A stretch of DNA of 6,565 nucleotides. Origin: Bacteroidota bacterium. GTDB taxonomy: Bacteria > Bacteroidota > Ignavibacteria > UBA10030. The first letter of the stretch is position 1. Every line of letters starts with the position of its first letter. Below, piece by piece: positions 1-6,442 of this stretch. Location: assembly GCA_003453835.1 (NCBI GenBank), contig DMMN01000046.1, positions 5,546 through 12,110 of the forward strand. Direction: 5' to 3'. The translations under genes and the position numbers were made by a program. The notes under the pieces were generated by a model. The model ran no database searches. It worked only from the letters and a program-made list of their open reading frames with translations, and was not told the DNA's origin.

Positions 1-1299
1 GAGGTCGTAGTTGCCGGCCACCCCGAATGTCAATACATTTTCCTTTGAGAATTCATACGTCCCCTGTACGTCCAGGTTTGCTAGATGAGAAGTCGATATG
101 TAGTTACGCTTTCCAAGCTTCGAATCCTCCCAGTAATTGACGAAGTAAATTCCTTTGACCGTGTAGAAGAATTTTTCGGATAGGAACTCTTTGTACGAGA
201 TGCCGATGTTCCCTCTTCGAGAGTCCACCTGGCCGTCGAGTTGATCGTCGGCAGGCTTTGTCGCCTCACGAAGATTCCTCCACCAAAAGAAATTGCCATG
301 GACTCGCTGAAGGTAGTTCGCGGTCACCGTGATGCTTTGGGACGACGAGAAGTCGTATCGCAGCTTGGAATAGAGGCTCCACCTATGGTACGCATCGTTC
401 TGCCGATAGCTATCGTCGACGGTTCGGGTCGCGCTCAGAAGGTACCCCAACGCTCCGGTTTTGTTGGAATAGGTCGCAAGCAGACCAGAGTTGAACCTTG
501 ATTTCGTCGACCATCGCCACTCTGAGAAGCGTGGTTGATCGTATAGTCCCGTGTACAATCTGATGCGCAACTCGGGAGAATCCTGCACATCTCTTGTAAT
601 AACGTTGATGACGCCTCCGAGAGCGCTGGAGCCGTAGAGAGCAGACCCGGCACCCTTGACGATCTCTATTCGCTCGACTTGATAGACGGGGATCGTCTCC
701 CAATTTATTTCGCCCGTGTCACCCGTCAGAAACGGAAGACCGTCCAGGAGCAACAGTACTCGACTTCCTACTCCCCTGCTATAGCCGCTGGAGCCGCGGA
801 TGTTCACCTGATCATACGTCATGTTCACCCCCGGCACATAGCGAAGGGCATCGTCAAGGGTCACCGTGTTTCGTTCGGCGATCATCTTTGCCGTCACGGT
901 CGAAACACTCACCGGAACATCCTGCAAGGATTGTTCCCGGCGATTCGCAGTGATTACGACCTGCTCTGTCTCGATGAAGGTCGGCATCAACTTCAGGCTG
1001 AGGAACTGTTCCTTGCTCGCTACCACCGCTACCTGATCGACCACGATCCGTTGGTATCCAATCATTGAGACGACGAGCGTGTACGTGCCGGGCGGGATCT
1101 TTGAGATTCGAAACTCTCCTTGCAGGCCCGTGGCCGTGCCCATGAATGTCCCTCGAAGAACGATATTCGCTCCAGTCAGCGGCTGTGCCGTTTCCGCATC
1201 GACCACTTTTCCTGCTATCGAGCCGACGACCGGCTGTGCCGAAAGCGAGATAACGAAGAGTGACAAACCTAGAATAGTATGGAATATCGTCGATCTCAA
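1..1299 (-). CDS. TonB-dependent outer-membrane receptor with carboxypeptidase-regulatory-like domain (partial, C-terminus beyond the left edge)
   Basis: Reading leftward from 1299 the frame stays open for 433 codons and runs off the window, so most of the beta-barrel is missing. Seen: a hydrophobic signal peptide (residues 1-21, probable cleavage after ISLSA); a carboxypeptidase-regulatory-like fold (about 26-105, with GKVVDAETAQPLTGANI and PPGTYTLVVSMIGY); a probable TonB box (about 112-118, EQVVITA); a plug domain (about 122-236, with VNIRGSSG, LLLLDGLP, VERIEIVKGAGSALYGSSA and GGVINVIT); then alternating aromatic strands of the barrel. The family moves ligands across the outer membrane using TonB/ExbBD energy; the substrate cannot be told from this part. 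No ATG lies before residue 53, which is inside the first domain, and an in-frame stop lies just upstream, so TTG at 1299 is the best start (ATT at 1302 is the alternative). TTG overlaps the TGA of the upstream lipoprotein gene, with no clear ribosome binding site, which suggests translational coupling. The family call is firm; the start is inferred. Confidence 0.93.
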   Translation of the reverse strand, partial: MRSTIFHTILGLSLFVISLSAQPVVGSIAGKVVDAETAQPLTGANIVLRGTFMGTATGLQGEFRISKIPPGTYTLVVSMIGYQRIVVDQVAVVASKEQFLSLKLMPTFIETEQVVITANRREQSLQDVPVSVSTVTAKMIAERNTVTLDDALRYVPGVNMTYDQVNIRGSSGYSRGVGSRVLLLLDGLPFLTGDTGEINWETIPVYQVERIEIVKGAGSALYGSSALGGVINVITRDVQDSPELRIRLYTGLYDQPRFSEWRWSTKSRFNSGLLATYSNKTGALGYLLSATRTVDDSYRQNDAYHRWSLYSKLRYDFSSSQSITVTANYLQRVHGNFFWWRNLREATKPADDQLDGQVDSRRGNIGISYKEFLSEKFFYTVKGIYFVNYWEDSKLGKRNYISTSHLANLDVQGTYEFSKENVLTFGVAGNYDL

Positions 1300-1793
1300 A
1301 ATGGCTGACGTGGGGGTTTATGAAAGTTGACCTTCATGTTCACTCCCCTCACAAACTGAAAGTCTTCGACCGTCACTTGTAGCGGCTCAGGAGGGATACT
1401 GTTCGATCCGTAGAGTCCAACCACCCGAAGACTCCCCACACTGATCTCTTCACGAAATCGCTGCAGCACACCAATGTACTTGTAGGTTCCAGCGGGGAGG
1501 GCGAAAGAATACACCGTTGAATCGACGAAGAACGGGAGGTTCTTCTCAAATGAGGGATGGATGTAAATTGCCGGGGGTTCCGAAAACAATCCAGTGAAAA
1601 TCTTCGACGAATCGAGCGGATAGATTTTGGAGGCGAACACCCAGAGATTGAACAGGCTGTCCTGCCTCGGCCACGTCCCTTTTTCAAAGAGGATCGTTCC
1701 GCCAAGACCGGGCTCGACCTCCGGAGGAGGTGTAAGGCCCGGCTCACAGGATGCGAGGAGGAAAAGACAAAGAGTTGCGAGGAAAACTTTCAT
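1296..1793 (-). CDS. Small secreted lipoprotein of unknown function, first gene of the receptor operon
   Basis: Encodes 165 residues. The N-terminus is a lipoprotein signal: MK, a hydrophobic stretch, then the lipobox LASC with the lipidated cysteine at 16, followed by a proline-rich linker (residues 18-29). The mature part has no cysteine and looks beta-rich: GGTILF at 31-36, a segment around WPRQDSLFNLWVF, LPAGTYKYIGVLQRF at 99-113 and VVGLYG at 124-129, ending in PPRQPF. LPAGTYKY resembles the turn of Ig-like or carboxypeptidase-regulatory beta-sandwiches, but I cannot name the family. The frame extends upstream to an ATG at 1856; the start at 1793 is chosen because it puts the signal peptide at the N-terminus. 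No good ribosome binding site precedes it. It is followed with a TTGA overlap by the TonB-dependent receptor, so a role as surface or periplasmic partner of that receptor is likely, though inferred from position only. Confidence 0.85.
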   Translation of the reverse strand: MKVFLATLCLFLLASCEPGLTPPPEVEPGLGGTILFEKGTWPRQDSLFNLWVFASKIYPLDSSKIFTGLFSEPPAIYIHPSFEKNLPFFVDSTVYSFALPAGTYKYIGVLQRFREEISVGSLRVVGLYGSNSIPPEPLQVTVEDFQFVRGVNMKVNFHKPPRQPF

Positions 1794-2042
1794 AGTTTGG
1801 AAGAGAAAGTAGTAATCGACCCATTCAAATGCAACCGCCTCATCGACGGATATCACCGACGATCTCCGCGACGCGTGGAGCGAGGAAATTCCAGCCGACT
1901 TTGCGTTCCATTTCCACGACCGATGCGCTTCAAGTTATAAGACGTGCCTTCATCCTTCTTCGCGAGACGCCGAGTTTCGGGTTGGAAATCTTGGCAGTCT
2001 TACGTATATTTACACGCCAAAAATTGAACAACGCAGAGACCA
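1794..2042. other. Divergent intergenic region between the lipoprotein/receptor unit and the ubiE unit
   Basis: This 249 bp spacer separates two outward-reading units and should hold promoters for both. The rightward promoter is listed separately. For the leftward unit the only candidate I see is a minus-strand TATAAC (plus 1934-1939), about 140 bp upstream of the lipoprotein start, but there is no recognisable -35 at 17 bp, so it is weak. I found no RNA gene, no convincing operator palindrome and no credible small gene here; the open frames that cross it look like chance extensions. Confidence 0.6.
1982..2010 (+). promoter_or_regulatory. Putative sigma-70-like promoter for ubiE-mqnD-amidohydrolase
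   Basis: TTGGAA at 1982-1987 (4 of 6 matches to TTGACA) and TATATT at 2005-2010 (5 of 6 to TATAAT) are separated by exactly 17 bp. The expected transcription start near 2017 would leave a leader of about 26 nt before the TTG start at 2043, or about 47 nt before the alternative GTG at 2064. Position, spacing and AT-rich character fit. If the host uses the Bacteroidota-type promoter (TAnnTTTG) the real signal could differ. Confidence 0.5.
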
Positions 2043-2834
2043 TTGAGCATAGAGTCGGTGACAGTGGAGTATCCAGGAAGCGAAACAGGCAGAGGAAGAA
2101 GCCCGGATCGAACCACCTTCGACCAGAAGTATGTTCAATCCCTATTCGACCGTATTGCTTACCGATATGACTTCCTGAACCACGCTCTCAGTGCCGGAGT
2201 AGATATCTGGTGGCGAAGAAAAGCTGTGAGAATCTTGCGCGAGTTCCATCCCGCGACAATCCTGGACGTTGCGACGGGCACTGGGGACTTGGCGATCGAA
2301 GTTGCGAGACTGAATGCCGGGAAAATCGTCGGAATCGATATCTCCAGCCAAATGTTGGGCATCGCGCGCAAGAAGCTTATCCGGCACAACCTGACGACGA
2401 GGGTGGAACTCATCGAGGGATCCGCGGAGCAACTTCAGCTCGCCGATGAGTCGTTCGATGCCGTAACCGTTGCCTTTGGGGTAAGGAATTTCTCGGATCT
2501 TACACGTGGGTTGTCAGAGATGCGGCGCGTCCTTCGGCCCGGGGGTGTTGCGTTGATCCTCGAGTTCTCCCGGCCCCGGCATGCTCCGTTGAAGCACGTG
2601 TACCAATTCTATTTCAGGCGGATTCTTCCTGTCGTCGGCGGATTCATCTCGAGGAGTCGAGAAGCTTACGAATACCTCCCGCGCACCGTCGAGAATTTCC
2701 CCGACGGAGAGAACTTTGTGCGGATCCTCCAGTCGGTGGGCTTCCCAACCGTGCGGCAGTATCCTCTTACGTTCGGCATTGCGACAATCTATCTCGCGCA
2801 CAAGGAGATTGAAGAAAAGGTGAATGTAGCATAG
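2043..2834 (+). CDS. ubiE: Demethylmenaquinone methyltransferase, UbiE/MenG family
   Basis: A SAM-dependent class I methyltransferase that C-methylates demethylmenaquinone to menaquinone, the last step of the pathway; in ubiquinone makers the same family also acts on the ubiquinone precursor. In the 263 residues I see the N-terminal UbiE signature YDFLNHALSAGVDIWW (42-57), SAM motif I LDVATGTGDLA (74-84), the acidic residue after strand 2 (GIDIS, 97-101), FDAVTVAFGVRNF (138-150), RRVLRPGG (161-168) and the second signature YLPRTVENFPDGENF (211-225). Length fits the family apart from about 25 extra N-terminal residues. No ATG exists upstream of the conserved part. TTG at 2043 has a weak AGAG 4 nt upstream, and GTG at 2064 is an alternative with GAG 9 nt upstream, so the start is uncertain. 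It is the first gene of a tight unit with mqnD. Since mqnC and mqnD are close by, the natural substrate here is most likely demethylmenaquinone. Confidence 0.95.
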   Translation: MSIESVTVEYPGSETGRGRSPDRTTFDQKYVQSLFDRIAYRYDFLNHALSAGVDIWWRRKAVRILREFHPATILDVATGTGDLAIEVARLNAGKIVGIDISSQMLGIARKKLIRHNLTTRVELIEGSAEQLQLADESFDAVTVAFGVRNFSDLTRGLSEMRRVLRPGGVALILEFSRPRHAPLKHVYQFYFRRILPVVGGFISRSREAYEYLPRTVENFPDGENFVRILQSVGFPTVRQYPLTFGIATIYLAHKEIEEKVNVA

Positions 2835-3671
2835 ATGACGGAACGATTGATCCGCGTCGGGCACAGCCCGGACCCCGACGACGCGTTTATGTTTTACGGA
2901 CTCTCCAGCGGAAAGGTCAAGTTGGAGAACATACGCATCGAGCACCAACTCGAGGATATCCAGACCCTGAACGAACGTGCGATGAAGGGAGAGCTTGAAG
3001 TGACGGCAATCTCGGCGCACGCATATGCCTTCGTGGCGGACAAGTACTGGATTCTCAGAACCGGCGCAAGCATGGGTGAAGGATACGGCCCGGTGATCGT
3101 CTCGAAACGATTCAAGACCCTCGCCGACCTCCGTGGCAAGACCGTCGCAACACCGGGAAAGCTCACAACCGCCACGCTGCTCTTTAGGATCTTCACGGAA
3201 GGCATTGACCACGTCGATATTCCCTTCGATCAGATCATGGATCGTGTCGAGAGCGCCGAATTCGATGCAGGGCTCTTGATCCACGAAAGCCAGATCACGT
3301 ATGGAGACCTCGGCTTCACCAAGATTGTCGATTTTGGTGAATTGTGGTCAAGAATGTACAACGGCCTCCCCCTTCCCTTGGGATTGGATGTCGTCCGCAA
3401 GGACGTGGGGGAAAATGTTGCCCACCAGCTATCCCAGGGCCTGCGAGAGAGCATCCAGTACGGCTATGCGCACCTCAAAGAAGCAATACCGTACGCACTT
3501 CAGTACGGTCGCGGCATCAGTGAGGAACTCGGTGAGAGGTTTGTAAAGATGTATGTGAGCGAGTTGACGATCGACATGGGTGAAAACGGGAAGCGGGCGC
3601 TGGAATTGCTTTTCAAGCTCGGCACGGAACGGCGGGTCATTCCGGCTATACCTGATCTTAGGTTGTTCTAG
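2835..3671 (+). CDS. mqnD: 1,4-dihydroxy-6-naphthoate synthase, MqnD (futalosine pathway)
   Basis: MqnD converts cyclic dehypoxanthine futalosine to 1,4-dihydroxy-6-naphthoate in the futalosine route to menaquinone. It has a periplasmic-binding-protein-like two-lobed fold but acts in the cytosol, and the 278 residues show no signal peptide. Features that match the family as I remember it: GHSPDPDDAFMFYGL near the N-terminus (9-23), LEDIQTLNERAMKGELEVT (39-57), GEGYGPVIVS (81-90), LRGKTVATPG (99-108), AGLLIHESQITY (145-156, with H150 in the place of the proposed catalytic histidine) and NGLPLPLG (176-183). The usual SPCPND signature reads SPDPDD here. The ATG follows the ubiE stop directly (TAGATG), with AAGGTGA at 2817-2823 as a ribosome binding site inside ubiE. 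The related MqnA shares the fold, but the HES motif and overall pattern favour MqnD. Confidence 0.9.
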   Translation: MTERLIRVGHSPDPDDAFMFYGLSSGKVKLENIRIEHQLEDIQTLNERAMKGELEVTAISAHAYAFVADKYWILRTGASMGEGYGPVIVSKRFKTLADLRGKTVATPGKLTTATLLFRIFTEGIDHVDIPFDQIMDRVESAEFDAGLLIHESQITYGDLGFTKIVDFGELWSRMYNGLPLPLGLDVVRKDVGENVAHQLSQGLRESIQYGYAHLKEAIPYALQYGRGISEELGERFVKMYVSELTIDMGENGKRALELLFKLGTERRVIPAIPDLRLF

Positions 3672-3685
3672 AGCACCAGACCTCG

Positions 3686-4606
3686 ATGATCGGCCTCTTC
3701 AAAATATTTGATGCTCACGTTCATTTCTATTCGAACTCATACTTCCGTTTTCTCGTTAAGCAGAAGACGCAACGGCTGGATATCAATACGGAATTGAAAA
3801 ACCTGGCCGCGAAGGGCCACATCGAGATTCCCGGAGAAGATCCCGTCGCGTTGGCGAAGCGTTGGATCGAAATCATCGATAAATGGAAGATCGAACGACT
3901 GGTATTGTTCGGGAGCATTCCGGGGGATGAGGACTCGGTCGCCAAGGCGGTCCAGGCCTTCCCCAATCGGTTCACCGGTTTCTTCACCGTCGATCCGAAC
4001 TCCAATGTGCTCATGGAGAATGCCGAGAAGCGTTTGAAGCAAGATAAGCTTCGCGGAATCCTTCTCTATCCTTCCCTCTATCAGATCAGCGTGAACGACT
4101 CCTGGCTCGACCCTCTCTTTGCACTCTGTCAGGAAACGAAGACAATCGTCTTCACTCAATTCGGAAGACTGACGATGAAGACACGTGATTTTGCCGGAAT
4201 CCCCACGATCACGAATGACGAGTACGCAAATCCAAAAGACCTCATCCCGGTCGCAAAGAAATATACAGGCATTCGCTTCATCATCCCTCATTTCGGAGCG
4301 GGCAAGCTCGATGAGCTGCTGCAGGTCGGGAAAGAATGCCCCAACGTCTTCGTCGACACGGCAGGATCGAACTCGTGGATGGCAGACCATCCCTCGAAGC
4401 CCGACTTGCGGACGGTTCTGCAGAAGACCTTGGCAGCTTTCGGGGCAGGCCGAGTACTGTTCGGCTCGGATTCCGGGATGTTTCCTCGAGGGTACCGATA
4501 CGATATTGTCGACAATCAGACAAAGCTCGCTCAGGAAATGCGGTTGCCGATTGCCGATGCCAAAAAACTATTCTATGAGAATATGGCATCACTCGTCGAC
4601 AACTAA
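3686..4606 (+). CDS. Amidohydrolase-2 family (ACMSD-like) metal-dependent TIM-barrel protein, substrate unknown
   Basis: Encodes 306 residues, cytosolic, with no signal peptide. The pattern is that of the amidohydrolase-2 family (PF04909 type): the HxH metal site at the end of strand 1 (DAHVH, 9-13), a cap-like insert about 25-60, FTGFFTVDP (97-104), FIIPHFGAG (198-206, probable metal ligand H202) and the C-terminal LFGSDSG (258-264, catalytic aspartate D262) followed by MFPRGYRYD. At strand 5, where family members usually have a histidine (HtG-like), this protein has TQFG, so Q158 seems to replace a metal ligand. Members of the family decarboxylate or hydrolyse aromatic and carboxylic substrates, so a small carboxylated substrate is plausible. 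It lies 14 bp after mqnD on the same strand, so it is probably co-transcribed with menaquinone genes. It is not the aminofutalosine deaminase, which belongs to a different amidohydrolase branch. The ribosome binding site is poor; the start is set by the DAHVH motif lying close to the N-terminus. Confidence 0.85.
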   Translation: MIGLFKIFDAHVHFYSNSYFRFLVKQKTQRLDINTELKNLAAKGHIEIPGEDPVALAKRWIEIIDKWKIERLVLFGSIPGDEDSVAKAVQAFPNRFTGFFTVDPNSNVLMENAEKRLKQDKLRGILLYPSLYQISVNDSWLDPLFALCQETKTIVFTQFGRLTMKTRDFAGIPTITNDEYANPKDLIPVAKKYTGIRFIIPHFGAGKLDELLQVGKECPNVFVDTAGSNSWMADHPSKPDLRTVLQKTLAAFGAGRVLFGSDSGMFPRGYRYDIVDNQTKLAQEMRLPIADAKKLFYENMASLVDN

Positions 4607-4653
4607 TCCTCTCCCGTAAAGATCAATCTCCCTTCCGCCCCTGCCCAAAGCAG
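4607..4653. other. Short convergent intergenic gap without visible terminator
   Basis: These 47 bp lie between the stop of the plus-strand amidohydrolase gene and the stop of the minus-strand TonB-like gene. The stretch is pyrimidine-rich on the plus strand. I see no GC-rich hairpin followed by a T-run on either strand, so termination may be factor-dependent or lie inside a coding end. Confidence 0.5.
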
Positions 4654-5370
4654 TTACTTCCCCCCAGCCAACCGTAAGAGGTTCAAGATTCCACTGACGA
4701 GAGCCATTAAATCGACCTGATTCGGAAACGGAGGCGGCCTCATCGGATTGTAGGATGTTCCGAACAGTTGCCGGTTTCGAAGCATTCCTGCCTCAAGAGA
4801 ACCCGGATGCTCGAGTCGCGCCAGGGCCAATGTGAGCCAGCGCTTATTGACCGTCCGCACCGAGTCGTCCCGCAATGCCGACTGGAATACAACCTCCTTG
4901 AGGAGCGCTTCGCGCAGTGCAGGATATTCCCGCGTGAGTGAATCAAGAAGCTCAAACGTGAAGTCAGAGAATGCAGGAAGTGGACGAACGAGGGCAGAGA
5001 TCGAGTCCACATTGGACGTTGCGAAGGTGGGCGTCGTGAGATTGACTTGCTCGTCGGGTGCGCTGACAATGGTCGGTCGCTCGACCATCCGGCTCCTCGC
5101 CTTCCCGTGGGGAAGTGATGTTTTTCGCACTGGCTGGGTCGATGGCAGAGTCGAGGATTTCTCTCTCGCAACGGAGAGTTGCAGGGATACGATCGGCTCT
5201 TCGCGGTCGGAAGGTGGTTGAATGTGAACGAAGAGCAGGGAAAAGAGAAGAATTACGTGGAGGAGAAACGAGAGGAAAAGCGCGAGCTTCGTTTCCTTGC
5301 TTATCGCAAGGATTCTATTGGACACCACGTGCCACGGAGGGAACTCAGGCAGCGGCCCCGATCGGGTCAT
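4654..5370 (-). CDS. Single-pass membrane protein with TonB/TolA-like N-terminal anchor, unknown function
   Basis: Encodes 238 residues. A short cytoplasmic segment (1-28, net positive near the membrane) leads into one strong transmembrane helix (about 29-50). The helix carries S34-x-x-x-H38 (SFLLH), matching the SxxxH motif of the TonB and TolA anchors that engages ExbBD or TolQR. Right after it comes EEPIVSLQL, recalling the QPISVTMV segment of E. coli TonB. A Ser/Thr/Pro-rich, basic linker (about 65-130) follows, then a mostly helical periplasmic region (about 132-235). That region shows no YP-containing TonB C-terminal domain motif, so this is not a standard TonB. The ATG at 5370 lies 26 bp inside the end of mqnC, with GAGAG about 5 nt upstream as a ribosome binding site; GTG codons at V14 and V15 are alternatives. 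Probably co-transcribed with mqnC. The function is unknown, and the link to Ton- or Tol-type energy transduction is an inference from the N-terminus. Confidence 0.75.
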   Translation of the reverse strand: MTRSGPLPEFPPWHVVSNRILAISKETKLALFLSFLLHVILLFSLLFVHIQPPSDREEPIVSLQLSVAREKSSTLPSTQPVRKTSLPHGKARSRMVERPTIVSAPDEQVNLTTPTFATSNVDSISALVRPLPAFSDFTFELLDSLTREYPALREALLKEVVFQSALRDDSVRTVNKRWLTLALARLEHPGSLEAGMLRNRQLFGTSYNPMRPPPFPNQVDLMALVSGILNLLRLAGGK

Positions 5371-6442
5371 GAACTCTCAAGATCTCATAGAGCGTTGTGC
5401 GCTGTGCCGCGGAGAATCCCGATTCGTGAATGAGCTGGATACACTCCTCGGTGTTCGTCTTGTTCACAAAGTTCGCGGCCGCGTGGACATTCTCCTCCAG
5501 GAGGGTTCCCCCGAAATCGTCGGCACCAAAGTGAAGCCCAATCTGCCCGGTCTTTTTTCCTTCCGAGAACCAGGACGCCTGGATGTGTGAAAAGTTGTCC
5601 AGATAGATCCTGGCGAGAGCGATGATCTGGAGATATCGAGTGGGCGTGGCGTAGTGTGGGATGATCTTTTCGAGCGGCGTGTTCCCCGGTTTGAAGGACC
5701 ACGGAACGAATGCCGTGAATCCTCCGGTCTCGTCCTGCAGCTTGCGGATGCTTTCGAGATGCTCGATGATATCGGCATCGGTTTCGACGTGGCCATACAT
5801 CATCGTCGCTGTTGACTTGTAGCCAATCCGATGGGCTTCTCGCATGACATTCAGCCAATCGGCCGACGTACCTTTCTTGCTGCTGATCTTCTTCTTGACC
5901 CGATCAGAGAGGATCTCGGCGCCGCCTCCCGGTATGGAGCGCAGGCCGGCCTCCCAGAGCCGCTCAAGAACTTCACGAACCGTCTGTCCGGAGACCTGAG
6001 CCATTCCGATGATCTCGGATGTCGAGAAAAAATGTGGATGGATTTCCGGTACTTCCTTCACTGTCCGCCGAACGAGGTCGAGATAGTATTCGAATGGAAG
6101 CGCCGGATTCACACCTCCCTGGAGAAGTACGGTTGTCACTCCCTTCGCAGCCGATTCCTTGAACTTCTGAATCATGTGTTCGACGCTATGAGTGTACGCC
6201 CCTTCCTCACCGGGATGCCGATAGAAGGCGCAGAAAACACAATCAATATTGCAGACGTTCGAGTAGTTCGGATTTGTGTCGACCACGAAGGTGACCAACG
6301 GTTCCGGATTCTTCTTGAATCGAATCTCGCCGGCGAGCTCACCCAGATCGAGCAACTCGGCGTTCTGCAGTACGAAGAGACCTTCGGCAGCCGTTATCCT
6401 TCTGCCGGATCGAATCTTCTTGTATGTTGCTTCAAGCGTCAT
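5345..6442 (-). CDS. mqnC: Cyclic dehypoxanthinyl futalosine synthase, MqnC (radical SAM)
   Basis: MqnC closes the ring of dehypoxanthine futalosine by 5'-deoxyadenosyl radical chemistry, giving the substrate of MqnD. The 365 residues carry the radical SAM cluster motif CNIDCVFC (C64, C68, C71) followed by AFYR, then LLQGGVNP (106-113), HPHFFSTSEI (135-144), PGGGAEILSDRV (171-182), TATMMYGHVET (211-221), LQDETGGFTAFVPWSFKPGN (235-254) and FGADDFGGTLLEENV (305-319). This set is typical of MqnC; the paralogue MqnE shares the fold, but the QDETGGFTAF and EILSDRV segments favour MqnC. The frame continues upstream to an ATG at 6535, but the start at 6442 gives the usual family N-terminus (EATYKKIRSGRRITAAEGLF) and normal length. 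The ribosome binding site is weak (GAAGTG). It is the first gene of a minus-strand unit with the TonB-like gene, convergent with ubiE-mqnD. Confidence 0.93.
   Translation of the reverse strand: MTLEATYKKIRSGRRITAAEGLFVLQNAELLDLGELAGEIRFKKNPEPLVTFVVDTNPNYSNVCNIDCVFCAFYRHPGEEGAYTHSVEHMIQKFKESAAKGVTTVLLQGGVNPALPFEYYLDLVRRTVKEVPEIHPHFFSTSEIIGMAQVSGQTVREVLERLWEAGLRSIPGGGAEILSDRVKKKISSKKGTSADWLNVMREAHRIGYKSTATMMYGHVETDADIIEHLESIRKLQDETGGFTAFVPWSFKPGNTPLEKIIPHYATPTRYLQIIALARIYLDNFSHIQASWFSEGKKTGQIGLHFGADDFGGTLLEENVHAAANFVNKTNTEECIQLIHESGFSAAQRTTLYEILRVHDPIGAAA

Noticed and set aside
679..1068. Plus-strand open frame of 129 codons
   Set aside because: It lies opposite the plug region of the TonB-dependent receptor, whose minus-strand frame is clear and conserved; the translation resembles no protein family.
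1557..2170. Plus-strand open frames crossing the lipoprotein gene and the divergent intergenic region
   Set aside because: They have no family features, overlap the lipoprotein gene or the ubiE start, and are arginine/serine-rich in the manner of out-of-frame translations.
2514..3284. Minus-strand open frame of 256 codons
   Set aside because: It is antisense to ubiE and mqnD, both recognised with full motifs, and its own translation has no recognisable features.
3737..4390. Minus-strand open frame of 217 codons
   Set aside because: It is antisense to the amidohydrolase gene and shows no motif; it arises from the codon bias of the real frame.
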